Assembly: GCA_937925635.1 (NCBI GenBank)
Contig: CALALX010000015.1
Span: forward strand, 1 to 64,000
Direction of reading: 5' to 3'
DNA from: an uncultured Caulobacter sp.
GTDB taxonomy: Bacteria; Pseudomonadota; Alphaproteobacteria; Caulobacterales; Caulobacteraceae
DNA: 64,000 nt
The first letter of the stretch is position 1. Each line of letters begins with the position of its first letter. Below the pieces are notes generated by a model. It was not told the DNA's origin, searched no databases, and saw only the letters and a program-made list of their open reading frames with translations. Below, one piece after another: positions 42,952 to 52,306 of the stretch. Made by a program: the position numbers and the translations under genes.

Positions 42952-44150
42952 AGTTCGGCATCGACCGCCTGATCTCGGAACCCGAGCTGCGCAAGGCGCT
43001 GGCCGGCAAACGCGTGGCGCTGCTGGCCCACCCGGCCTCGGTGACGGCCGACCTGACCCATTCGATGGACGCTCTTGCCGCCTGCGGCGACGTCAAGCTC
43101 AGCGCCGCCTTCGGACCGCAGCACGGCATGCGCGGCGACCTGCAGGACAACATGATGGAGTCCGAGGACTTCACCGATCCGGTCCACGGCGTGCCGGTGT
43201 TCAGTCTCTATGGCGAGGTCCGCCGCCCGACGGGCCAGTCGATGGGCACGTTCGACGTCATCCTGATCGACCTGCAGGATCTCGGCTGCCGCATCTACAC
43301 CTTCATCACCACGCTGCTGTACGTGCTGGAAGCCGCCGCCGAGCACGGCAAGGAAGTCTGGGTGCTGGACCGTCCCAACCCCGCCGGCCGGCCGATCGAG
43401 GGCCTGACCCTGCGGCGCGGCTGGGAGAGCTTCGTCGGCGCCGGTCCGATGCCGATGCGGCACGGCCTGACCCTGGGCGAGCTCGGCCGCTGGTTCATCG
43501 CGAAGAACAACCTGACCGTCGACTACCGCGTCATCGAGATGGACGGCTATGACCCCGCCGCGGCGCCGGGCTACGGCTGGCCGCTCGGCGAGCGGGCCTG
43601 GGTCAATCCTTCGCCCAACGCGCCGAACCTCTGGATGGCCCGCGCCTATGCCGGCACGGTGATGCTGGAGGGCACGACGCTCAGCGAGGGCAGGGGCACG
43701 ACCCGGCCGCTGGAGCTGTTCGGCGCGCCTGACATCGACGCCCGCAAGGTCATCGCGAAGATGCAGGCGCTGGCGCCGCAGTGGCTGAACGGCTGCCGCC
43801 TCCGCGACTGCTGGTTCCAGCCGACCTTCCACAAGCACCTCGGCAAGCTGAACAGCGGCGTGCAGATCCATGTCGAGGACCCCAGCTACGACCACGAGGC
43901 GTTCAGGCCCTGGCGGGTCCAGGCGCTGGGCTTCAAGGCCATCCGGGCGCTGTATCCGGACTACGACCTGTGGCGCGACTTCCCGTACGAGTACGTGTTC
44001 GACAGGCTGGCCATCGACGTCATCAACGGCGGTCCCGGCCTGCGCGAATGGGTCGACGACGGCGAGGCCGCGCCGGGCGACCTGGACGCGATCACCACGC
44101 CGGACGAGACGGCCTGGGCCGAAGAGCGCCGGCCGTACCTGATCTACTGA
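42948..44150 (+). CDS. DUF1343 family protein, NamZ-like
   Basis: The 400-residue protein has GKRVALLAHPASVTADLTHS, SAAFGPQHGMRGDLQDNM, VILIDLQDLGCRIYTFITTL and WVLDRPNPAGRPIEGL, the DUF1343 blocks. The family includes NamZ, an exo-beta-N-acetylmuramidase of muropeptide recycling. No signal peptide is visible, so a cytoplasmic role on imported muropeptides is possible. The start overlaps the DOMON-like gene (ATGA). Confidence 0.82.
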   Translation: MKFGIDRLISEPELRKALAGKRVALLAHPASVTADLTHSMDALAACGDVKLSAAFGPQHGMRGDLQDNMMESEDFTDPVHGVPVFSLYGEVRRPTGQSMGTFDVILIDLQDLGCRIYTFITTLLYVLEAAAEHGKEVWVLDRPNPAGRPIEGLTLRRGWESFVGAGPMPMRHGLTLGELGRWFIAKNNLTVDYRVIEMDGYDPAAAPGYGWPLGERAWVNPSPNAPNLWMARAYAGTVMLEGTTLSEGRGTTRPLELFGAPDIDARKVIAKMQALAPQWLNGCRLRDCWFQPTFHKHLGKLNSGVQIHVEDPSYDHEAFRPWRVQALGFKAIRALYPDYDLWRDFPYEYVFDRLAIDVINGGPGLREWVDDGEAAPGDLDAITTPDETAWAEERRPYLIY

Positions 44151-44151
44151 C

Positions 44152-44694
44152 ATGACCCTGCGTGTCGCCCTCCTGCGCGGGGTCAATGTCGGCGGGAACA
44201 AGAAGGTCTCGATGGCCGAGCTGAAGGCCCTCTTCGAGGCGCTCGGCTTCACCGAGGTGAAGACCCTGCTGCAGAGCGGCAACGTGGTCTTCCGCGCCGG
44301 CGGCGAGTCTGACTCGGCGCTGGAGAAGCGGCTGGAAGTCGAGACCGAAAAGCGGCTGGGCCAGAAGACCAGCTACCTGGTCCGCGACGCCAGGGCCTGG
44401 CGAGCGCTCATCGACGCCAATCCGTTCCCGAAGGAAGCCGAGGCCGAGCCGTCACGCACCCTCGTGACCATCGGCCGCGCCGCCATGCCGGCTGAAGCGC
44501 TGGAGGCCGTCCGCGCCGTCATGCGCCCACCCGAGAAGCTCGAGGCCGTCGGGCGCGACGTCTACGCCTACTTCGGCGAAGGCATGGGCCAGTCGAAGGC
44601 CGCCGAGGTCCTGAACCGCAAGGCGATTAAGGCGGTGGCCACGGGCCGCAACTGGAACACGGTGCTGAAGATCGCGGCGCTGCTCGGCGTCTGA
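44152..44694 (+). CDS. DUF1697 family protein
   Basis: The 180-residue product begins MTLRVALLRGVNVGGNKKVS MAELK and has FTEVKTLLQSGNVVFRAGGE and ATGRNWNTVLKIAALLG, the DUF1697 hallmark. The function is unknown. It begins one base after DUF1343 and is probably part of the same operon. Confidence 0.87.
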   Translation: MTLRVALLRGVNVGGNKKVSMAELKALFEALGFTEVKTLLQSGNVVFRAGGESDSALEKRLEVETEKRLGQKTSYLVRDARAWRALIDANPFPKEAEAEPSRTLVTIGRAAMPAEALEAVRAVMRPPEKLEAVGRDVYAYFGEGMGQSKAAEVLNRKAIKAVATGRNWNTVLKIAALLGV

Positions 44695-44705
44695 GTGGGT
44701 GGCCC

Positions 44706-44787
44706 GAATTCGGTGCCAGTTTACGAATTGCGGTCGCGGAGACGCCGCCGTCGCGATGACGGGATTTCGTAAACTGTCACCGAATTC
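44706..44787. repeat. REP-like palindrome (family D, gtaaactgtcaccgaatt type)
   Basis: The 22-base arms gaattcggtgccagtttacg (44706 on) and cgtaaactgtcaccgaattc (to 44787) pair with one mismatch. An inner arm set with cgcgga and gtcgcg is between them. The sequence type resembles repetitive extragenic palindromes mobilised by tyrosine transposases in other bacteria; no such transposase is in this window. Confidence 0.8.
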
Positions 44788-44809
44788 CCGACTTCACCGA
44801 CATCAGGGT

Positions 44810-45010
44810 TCAGAACGGCCGTGCGACCAGCAGCCACACAGCCGCCGCGGCCAAGACCGCGGCGAGAACGAGGACCCCCTCGGCCCGCCGCGCCAGCAGG
44901 CCGTCGGTCCGCTTCATGACCCTGCGCTGGAACAGGCCCCAGGCGGCGGACTTGGCCACGATCACCGCCGCCACGACGAGCAGGATGCCGGCGGTGACCG
45001 AGGCCGGCAT
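44810..45010 (-). CDS. Small two-helix membrane protein behind ppa
   Basis: The 66-residue product MPASVTAGILLVVAAVIVAK SAAWG has two predicted membrane helices (8-28 and 46-63) joined by a basic loop QRRVMKRTDGLLARRAEG. It starts two bases after the ppa stop and is thus probably cotranslated. No family is recognised. Confidence 0.62.
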   Translation of the reverse strand: MPASVTAGILLVVAAVIVAKSAAWGLFQRRVMKRTDGLLARRAEGVLVLAAVLAAAAVWLLVARPF

Positions 45011-45012
45011 GG

Positions 45013-45546
45013 CTACTTCGCCGCCTTCGCGCGCTCGATGCCCGCCTGGACCATCGCCTTGGCTTCGTCGGCGTCGCCCCAGCGGACGATCTTGACCCAC
45101 TTGCCGGGCTCCAGGTCCTTGTAGTGGGCGAAGAAGTGCTCGATCTGGTCGAGCGTGATCTGCGGCAGGTCGGTGTAGTTCTGGACGCTGTCGTAGCGCT
45201 TGGTCAGCTTGCTGGACGGCACGGCGATCAGCTTCTCGTCGCCGCCGGCCTCGTCCTCCATGATCATCACGCCGACGATGCGGCAGCTCATGATCGCGCC
45301 GGGCACGATGGCGCGGGTGTTGGCGATGATGACGTCGCAGGGGTCGCCGTCGTCCGACAGGGTGTGCGGGATGAAGCCGTAGTTCCCGGGGTAGCGCATG
45401 GCCGTGTACAGGAACCGGTCGACCATCAGGGCCCCCGACTCCTTGTGCATCTCGTACTTGATCGGCTCGCCGCCGATCGGCACTTCGATGACGACATTGA
45501 CCTCGTGGGGCGCGTTAGCGCCCACGGGCACGGCTTCCAGACGCAT
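45013..45546 (-). CDS. ppa: Inorganic pyrophosphatase, family I
   Basis: The 177-residue enzyme hydrolyses PPi to phosphate in the cytoplasm and drives biosynthetic reactions. Family marks are NVVIEVPIGGEPIKYEMHKE SG, the metal site SDDGDPCDVIIANTR and GDEKLIAVPSSKLTK. The length is standard. Confidence 0.95.
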   Translation of the reverse strand: MRLEAVPVGANAPHEVNVVIEVPIGGEPIKYEMHKESGALMVDRFLYTAMRYPGNYGFIPHTLSDDGDPCDVIIANTRAIVPGAIMSCRIVGVMIMEDEAGGDEKLIAVPSSKLTKRYDSVQNYTDLPQITLDQIEHFFAHYKDLEPGKWVKIVRWGDADEAKAMVQAGIERAKAAK

Positions 45547-45584
45547 CTGAGTACTTCCTACAGGCTAGATCTTCGGACCGGCGG

Positions 45585-46235
45585 TCAGGCCGGCTCGGCT
45601 TCGAGACGCTTGTCGAGATAGTCGCCGACGTGGCCTTCCACGGCCGGCAGCTTCTCGGCCCAGAAATGGTTGGCGCCTTCGACCAGTTCGTAGTCGATGA
45701 CGATGCCCTTCTGGGTGCGCAGCTTGGAAACGACCCGTTCCACCTCGACCGGCGGCACGATGGTGTCGGCCGCGCCGTGTAGGATCAGGCCCGAGGCCGG
45801 GCAGGGGGCCAGGAAGCTGAAGTCGTACATATTGGTCGGCGGCGAGACGCTGATGAAGCCGTCCGTCTCGGGGCGGCGCATCAAGAGCTGCATGCCGATG
45901 TAGGCGCCGAAGCTGTAGCCCGCGACCCAGAACTGGCTGGCCTGCGGATTGGTCGCCTGCAGCCAGTCGAGCGCCGTCGCCGCGTCGGCCAGCTCGCCGA
46001 TGCCCGCGTCAAATTCGCCCTGGCTGCGGCCCACGCCGCGGAAGTTGAAGCGCAGCACCGAGAAGCCGCGCTTCATGAACAGGTGATAGAGCTGCACCGC
46101 CACCGGGTGGTTCATGTGCCCGCCGGCGCGCGGGTGCGGATGCAGGATCAGGGCGATCGGCGCGTTCTCGCGCTTTCCGGGGGAATAGCGACCTTCGATC
46201 CGGCCGGCCGCGCCGGTCAGAACAACCTCGGGCAT
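45585..46235 (-). CDS. Alpha/beta hydrolase
   Basis: The 216-residue protein has LILHPHPRAGGHMNHPVAVQ with the oxyanion region and VLRFNFRGVGRSQGEFDAGIG. The nucleophile elbow is GYSFGA, the likely Asp is in HGAADTIVPP and the His in EGANHFW. It matches the small CocE/NonD-like esterase group often annotated as dienelactone-hydrolase-like. The substrate is unknown. Confidence 0.85.
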   Translation of the reverse strand: MPEVVLTGAAGRIEGRYSPGKRENAPIALILHPHPRAGGHMNHPVAVQLYHLFMKRGFSVLRFNFRGVGRSQGEFDAGIGELADAATALDWLQATNPQASQFWVAGYSFGAYIGMQLLMRRPETDGFISVSPPTNMYDFSFLAPCPASGLILHGAADTIVPPVEVERVVSKLRTQKGIVIDYELVEGANHFWAEKLPAVEGHVGDYLDKRLEAEPA

Positions 46236-46274
46236 CCGGGACTCCCATCCTCGTCCGAAACGGGGTCAGAATAC

Positions 46275-46302
46275 TTGACCATTCCGCTCGGTTTTCCTAA
46301 AT
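46275..46302 (+). promoter_or_regulatory. Promoter of the suf cluster
   Basis: TTGACC (46275-46280) and CTAAAT (46297-46302) are 16 bases apart, in the 150-base gap before the Rrf2 regulator gene. The AT-rich stretch over them (atacttgaccattccg... ggttttcctaaat) is the likely place for IscR autoregulation; the operator itself is not certain. Confidence 0.5.
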
Positions 46303-46385
46303 CCGCCTTGCGCGTTCGGCCTTCGGGCGACGCGCGAGGCGCGGCTTTAGCACAGGCCGCGCGCCGGATGCCAAGGAATCTCGCC

Positions 46386-46835
46386 ATGCGCCTATCCACC
46401 AAGGGCCGCTACGCCGTGATGGCCATGACCGACCTCGCCGGACGGCAGGATGCGGACGGTTCCGCGCGCGCTGTTTCGCTGGCGGATATCGCCGCGCGCC
46501 AACAGATCTCGCTGTCCTATCTGGAGCAGCTGTTCGCGCGCCTGCGCCGCAAGGGGCTGGTCAAGAGCGTGCGCGGCCCCGGCGGCGGCTACCGCCTGGC
46601 GATGGCGGCCGTCGACACCCGCATCGCCGACATCGTTCTCGCCGTCGACGAACCGCTCCGCGCCACCCGTTGCGGCAAGCCCGCTGGGCGCGGCTGCATG
46701 GCCGGCGGCGAGCGTTGCTCGACCCACGACCTCTGGGAGGAGATGGGCCGCCAGCTGCACAGCTACCTGGCCTCGGTCTCGCTGGCCGACGTCCTGAACG
46801 GCAACCTGCGTCCAGCGGAGGCCGCCGCGGCGTGA
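46386..46835 (+). CDS. iscR: Rrf2-family regulator, IscR-like
   Basis: The 149-residue winged-helix protein begins MRLSTKGRYAVMAMTDLAGR and has LADIAARQQISLSYLEQLFA RLRRKGLVKSVRGPGGGYRL. Three Cys (C96, C104, C111) lie where IscR holds its [2Fe-2S] cluster, but the spacing is CX7CX6C rather than the CX5CX5C of E. coli. It should sense Fe-S status and control the cluster behind it. Its stop overlaps the GTG of the next gene. Confidence 0.8.
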   Translation: MRLSTKGRYAVMAMTDLAGRQDADGSARAVSLADIAARQQISLSYLEQLFARLRRKGLVKSVRGPGGGYRLAMAAVDTRIADIVLAVDEPLRATRCGKPAGRGCMAGGERCSTHDLWEEMGRQLHSYLASVSLADVLNGNLRPAEAAAA

Positions 46836-47955
46836 CCGTGTACCTCGACCACAACGCCACCAGTCCGGTCCGCCCCGAGGCGAAGGCCGCGGTCCTGCGC
46901 GCGCTGGACGTCGGCGGCAATCCCTCGTCGGTCCATGCGGCCGGCCGGGCGGCGCGCAGCCTGATCGAGACGGCGCGGGCCCAGGTCGCGGACCTCGTCG
47001 GCGTCGTGCCGGGCTCGGTCACCTTCACCAGCGGCGGCACCGAGTCGAACGCCCTGGCCATCGAGAGCGCCGTGGCGGCGGGTTACGATCGCATTCTGCT
47101 TGGCGCCACCGAACACGGCGCCGTGGCCGAGAACGTGAAGGCCGTAGGCGTTCCCGTCACCGTCTGGCCGGTCGACGCCAACGGCGTCGCCGACCTCGAC
47201 TGGCTGCGCGCCGAACTCGCGAAAGGCGGCAAGCCGTTCATCTGCCTGATGCTGGCCAACAACGAGACCGGCGTCATCCAGCCGGTCGCGGAGGCCTCGG
47301 CCCTCGTCCGCGAGGCTGGCGGCTGGCTGCATGTCGATGCGGTGCAGGCGGCCGGCAAGGTCGCCATCGACTTCACCGCCCTCGGCGCCGACACGATGGC
47401 GTTGGCCGCCCACAAGCTCGGCGGGCCGTTCGGCAGCGGCGCCCTCGTCGCCGGGACCCGCGCCACCCTGGTGCGTCGCCTGCACGGCGGCGGGCAGGAG
47501 CGCGGCCGCCGGGCGGGAGCGGAGAACCTCAGCGGCATCGCCGGCTTCGGCGCCGCCGCCGTCGCCGCGAAGACCGATCTCGACGCGATGAGCGGCCAGG
47601 CCGCCTGGCGCGACGCCCTGCAGCACCGCGTGGAAGCGGCCGGCGCCGTCATCCTTGGCAAGGGCGCCGACCGCCTGCCGCAGACGCTCGGCTTCGCGGC
47701 CGCCGGCTTCGACGCCCAGATGCAGGTCATGGGCATGGACCTGGCCGGGATCGCGATCAGCGCCGGCCCGGCCTGCTCGTCCGGCAAGATGAAGCCCAGC
47801 GATGTCGTCGCCGCCATGGGGCGGCCTGATCTCGCGCCGTTCTCGGTGCGGATCAGCGGCGGCTGGACCACCAGCGAGGACGACTGGCGACGCGCGGGCG
47901 ACGCCTGGCTGGACCTCTACGCGCGGCATCTTTCGCGCAGGAAGGACGTGGCCTG

Positions 47956-47956
<1 letters not shown>
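46832..47956 (+). CDS. Cysteine desulfurase, IscS/NifS type
   Basis: The 374-residue PLP enzyme (GTG start in a GTGA overlap) starts YLDHNATSPVRPEAKAAVLR AL. PLP-Lys195 lies in LAAHKLGGPFGSG and catalytic Cys315 in AISAGPACSSGKMKPSD. It removes sulfur from cysteine for Fe-S assembly. A second desulfurase (sufS) lies later in the cluster, as known in several Alphaproteobacteria. It shares one base with sufB. Confidence 0.9.
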
Positions 47957-49421
<1,465 letters not shown>

Positions 49422-49425
<4 letters not shown>

Positions 49426-49703
49426 GCCGCCCGCTCCAGATACCACGCGGGGTGGGACTAGTCGGCGCGCTGCTCTGCAGCCTAGTCCTCGCCGTCGAGT
49501 TCGGTCTCGGAATCCACCTCCGGGGTCTCAGCCTCAACCTCGCGCTCGGCCTGTCCTTGCTGCTCGTCGTGGCGTTCGCGATCGTGAGCTACCGGCCGTT
49601 CGGATTCCTCGCGCTGCTGGCCCTCCCGCTCGCGGCCTACATCGCGACAGACATGCGTTGGCAGCTCATTGTCGGCTGCGCGGTCAAAGGCGCTTGCCCG
49701 TGA
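49422..49703 (+). CDS. Small membrane protein inside the suf cluster
   Basis: The 93-residue product (GTG start behind gaagggag) has three likely membrane helices: GVGLVGALLCSLVLAVEFGL, LNLALGLSLLLVVAFAIVSY and GFLALLALPLAAYIATDMRW. It overlaps sufB (GTGA) and the following VOC gene (GTGA), so it belongs to the operon. It ends in a Cys-containing tail GCAVKGACP. No family is recognised. Confidence 0.6.
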
Positions 49704-50068
49704 TCCGCGCCATCGACCACGTCCAGATCGCCATCCCCGTCGGGGGCGAGGCGCAGGCGCGTCCGTTCTACGGCGACCTGCTCGGCCTGGCCGAGGTCCC
49801 CAAGCCCGCCGAGATGGCGAAGCGCGGCGGGGCCTGGTTCGAGGGCGCGGTGAGGGTCCACCTCGGCGTCGAGCAGGACTTCCGCGCCAATGTGAAGGCC
49901 CATGTGGCGTTCGTGGTGGATGACGTCGCTGCCATCGCCGCCCGCGCCGCGGCCGCCGGCTACGAGACCAAAACCAATGACGAGCTCGACGGTTACGAGC
50001 GTGTCTTCATCTTCGACCCGTTTGGCAACCGGCTGGAGTTTCTTGCTCCCTTGAGGAGCAGGCCGTGA
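49700..50068 (+). CDS. VOC-family (glyoxalase-like) protein
   Basis: The 122-residue product (GTG start overlapping the previous stop) has IRAIDHVQIAIPVGGEAQAR PFY, VRVHLGVEQDF and GYERVFIFDPFGNRLEFL. His and Glu at the VOC metal positions are retained. Its place between sufB and sufC suggests cotranscription, though a link to Fe-S assembly is unproven. Confidence 0.8.
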   Translation: MIRAIDHVQIAIPVGGEAQARPFYGDLLGLAEVPKPAEMAKRGGAWFEGAVRVHLGVEQDFRANVKAHVAFVVDDVAAIAARAAAAGYETKTNDELDGYERVFIFDPFGNRLEFLAPLRSRP

Positions 50069-50087
50069 TCGCCGCCCCCCCATCCGC

Positions 50088-50171
50088 GTCATCCTCGCGC
50101 TTGTCGCGAGGACCCATGAACGCCGGCGACCGGCCGTGTGCATGGGTCGTCGGAACAAGTCCGACGATGAC
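50088..50171. repeat. Palindromic intergenic repeat between the VOC gene and sufC
   Basis: The outer arms gtcatcctcg / cgacgatgac (imperfect) and inner arms aggacccatg / catgggtcgt form a two-part palindrome of 84 bases. It lies 21 bases before sufC. The arm style is that of family A with ctcg replacing cccgg. Confidence 0.7.
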
Positions 50172-50192
50172 GGAAGAAAAGAACAATCGCGA

Positions 50193-50948
50193 ATGACCAT
50201 GCTCTCTATCAACAACCTCCACGCCTCGGTCGGCGACAAGCCGATCCTCAAGGGCCTGACGCTCGACGTGCCGGCGGGCGAGGTGCACGCCATCATGGGG
50301 CCGAACGGGGCCGGCAAGTCGACGCTGAGCTACGTGCTGACCGGCCGCGACGGCTATGAGGTCACCGACGGCTCGGCAACGCTCGACGGCGTCGACCTGC
50401 TGGGCCAGGCGCCGGAGGCGCGCGCCGCGCGCGGCCTCTACCTGTCGTTCCAGTATCCGCTGGAGATCCCGGGCGTCCCGGCGCTGACCTTCATCCGCAC
50501 CGCCGTCAACGCCCAGCGCAAGGCGCGCGGCGAGGCCGAGATCAGCGCGCCGGAGTTCCTCAAGAAGGCCCGCGCCACGGCCGCGGCGCTGAAGATCGAC
50601 TTCGACATGCTCAAGCGGGCCCTGAACGTCGGCTTCTCCGGCGGCGAGAAGAAGCGCATGGAAATCTTCCAGATGGCCATGCTGGAGCCGCGCTTCCTGA
50701 TCCTCGACGAGACGGACAGCGGCCTCGACATCGACGCCCTGCGCATCGTGTCCGAAGGCGTCAACGCCATGCGGTCGCCGGACCGGGCGATGCTGGTCAT
50801 CACCCACTACCAGCGCCTGCTCGACTACATCAAACCCGACCGCGTCCATGTGATGAGCGCCGGCCGCATCGTGGCGAGCGGCGGTCCGGAGCTGGCGCAT
50901 GAGCTCGAGAAGGACGGCTACGACAAGTATGTGAGGGCGGCGGCGTAA
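50193..50948 (+). CDS. sufC: Fe-S cluster assembly ATPase SufC
   Basis: The 251-residue ABC-type ATPase has Walker A GPNGAGKS, the signature VGFSGGEKKRMEIFQ and Walker B FLILDETDSGLDIDAL, the SufC version. It energises the SufBCD scaffold. The ATG at 50193 gives MTMLSINNLHASVGDKPILK; a second ATG two codons later is possible. A cggaagaaaag purine tract precedes it. Confidence 0.95.
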   Translation: MTMLSINNLHASVGDKPILKGLTLDVPAGEVHAIMGPNGAGKSTLSYVLTGRDGYEVTDGSATLDGVDLLGQAPEARAARGLYLSFQYPLEIPGVPALTFIRTAVNAQRKARGEAEISAPEFLKKARATAAALKIDFDMLKRALNVGFSGGEKKRMEIFQMAMLEPRFLILDETDSGLDIDALRIVSEGVNAMRSPDRAMLVITHYQRLLDYIKPDRVHVMSAGRIVASGGPELAHELEKDGYDKYVRAAA

Positions 50949-50966
50949 TGGGCGTTGCACCATCAC

Positions 50967-51074
50967 TGCGTCCTTCGACACGCCGCTTCGCGGCTGCTCA
51001 GGATGACTATGTCTGTAAGGCCCCCCTCCAGGTCATGCTGAGCAGCGCCCGCAGGGCGCGTGTCGAAGCACGCA
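50967..51074. repeat. Palindromic intergenic repeat between sufC and sufD (family E)
   Basis: The arms tgcgtccttcgacacgcc and gcgtgtcgaagcacgca pair with a few mismatches. The inner parts gctgctcaggatgac / gtcatgctgagcagc also pair. This cgtgtcgaagcacgc class is common between genes in Alphaproteobacteria. It ends 13 bases before sufD. Confidence 0.8.
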
Positions 51075-51087
51075 AGGCGGCGGCCCG

Positions 51088-52125
51088 ATGAGCCTCGCCA
51101 AAGCCATCGAGACCGGCGACCTGACCCAGCTCCCGTCGCGCCGCGACGAGGATTGGCGCTGGACGGACCTGCGCGGGCTTCTGCGTGAGCTGCCGAAGCG
51201 CGGCGCCTCCACGGGCGTACCGACCGAAGGTCCGTTCGCGGCCTTGGGCGGCGATGTCTGGCTGTACGTGGACGGCCGCAAGCCGGCTAACGACGCCGCC
51301 GTCGCCGCGCTGGCCAGCGAAGACGTCATCCAGCTGCGGTTTGTGGCCACCGCTGGCGGCGCCGCCAACGCGAGTCAGGGCCTGCTCGTCGAGCCGGGCG
51401 CCAATGTGGTCCTGCTTGAGAGCTACGAAGCCCCGGCCGACCAGGCCGTTACGAGCGTCGAACTGAAGATCTACGTCGCCGAGGGCGCCTCGCTGGAACG
51501 CATCGTCATCGTCGACGACCGCGCCGAAAGCGTCACCGTCTCGCAGGCCGACGTCACCCTCGCGCCCGGCGCGTCCTACGCCCAGACCATCCTGACCACC
51601 GGCGCCCGCCGCCAGCGGATCGAGACCCGTGTCGCCCATCCGGGGGAGGGCGCGACCGTCCGGCTCGACGGCGCCTACCTGCTTCGCGAGCAGCGGCACG
51701 CCGACCTGACCACCACGGTCACCCATTCGGGCCTCGACGGCCAGACCTCGGAGTTGACCAAGGGCGTCGTCCACGACCAGGCGCGCGGCGTGTTCCAGGG
51801 CCGGATCGTGGTCGAAAAGGGCGCCGACCAAACCGACGCCCGCATGGGCCACCACGCCCTGATCCTGTCGGACAAGGCCGAGGTCGACGCCAAGCCGGAG
51901 CTGCTGATCTTCGCCGACGACGTCCAGTGCGCGCACGGCAACACGGTCGGCGCGCTCGACGAGAACGCCCTGTTCTACGCCCGCCAGCGCGGCATCCCGC
52001 TGGAAGAGGCCCGCGCCCTGCTGACCACCGCCTTCGTGGGGGAGGTTGTGGACCGGATCCAACACGAGGGCGCTCGGGAAGTGGCTGCCGCGTGGGTGGC
52101 GAAGCAGCTGGGACAAGCCCAATGA
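51088..52125 (+). CDS. sufD: Fe-S cluster assembly protein SufD
   Basis: The 345-residue protein has RRDEDWRWTDLRGLLRELPK at the start, then the SufB/D beta-helix with LDGQTSELTKGVVHDQARGV FQGRI, KPELLIFADDVQCAHGNTVG and ENALFYARQRGIPLEEARAL L. It forms the SufBC2D complex with its neighbours. The length is typical of alphaproteobacterial SufD. Confidence 0.93.
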   Translation: MSLAKAIETGDLTQLPSRRDEDWRWTDLRGLLRELPKRGASTGVPTEGPFAALGGDVWLYVDGRKPANDAAVAALASEDVIQLRFVATAGGAANASQGLLVEPGANVVLLESYEAPADQAVTSVELKIYVAEGASLERIVIVDDRAESVTVSQADVTLAPGASYAQTILTTGARRQRIETRVAHPGEGATVRLDGAYLLREQRHADLTTTVTHSGLDGQTSELTKGVVHDQARGVFQGRIVVEKGADQTDARMGHHALILSDKAEVDAKPELLIFADDVQCAHGNTVGALDENALFYARQRGIPLEEARALLTTAFVGEVVDRIQHEGAREVAAAWVAKQLGQAQ

Positions 52126-52136
52126 CCCCCTCCTTT

Positions 52137-52295
52137 CCGCTCATCCTCGCGGAAGCGAGGACCCAGGCTTACGGCCGGTGCACGCATGGTCAGGGATCGA
52201 TCTCTCGTACCGCCCCTGCATCGGGGAGCCAGACATCCGCTGGAATGAGTGCACCGGCGGCAAACCTGGGTCCTCGCTTCCGCGAGGATGAGCGG
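52137..52295. repeat. Palindromic repeat with perfect 31-bp arms between sufD and sufS
   Basis: The arms ccgctcatcctcgcggaagc... (52137-52167) and their exact complement (52265-52295) flank 97 bases. A further internal pair (ccggtgcac / gtgcaccgg) extends the structure. It belongs to family A by its ccgctcatcc ends. A perfect pair of this length suggests recent mobility or homogenisation. The right arm ends 12 bases before sufS. Confidence 0.88.
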
Positions 52296-52306
52296 GTTTT
52301 GGGGGG

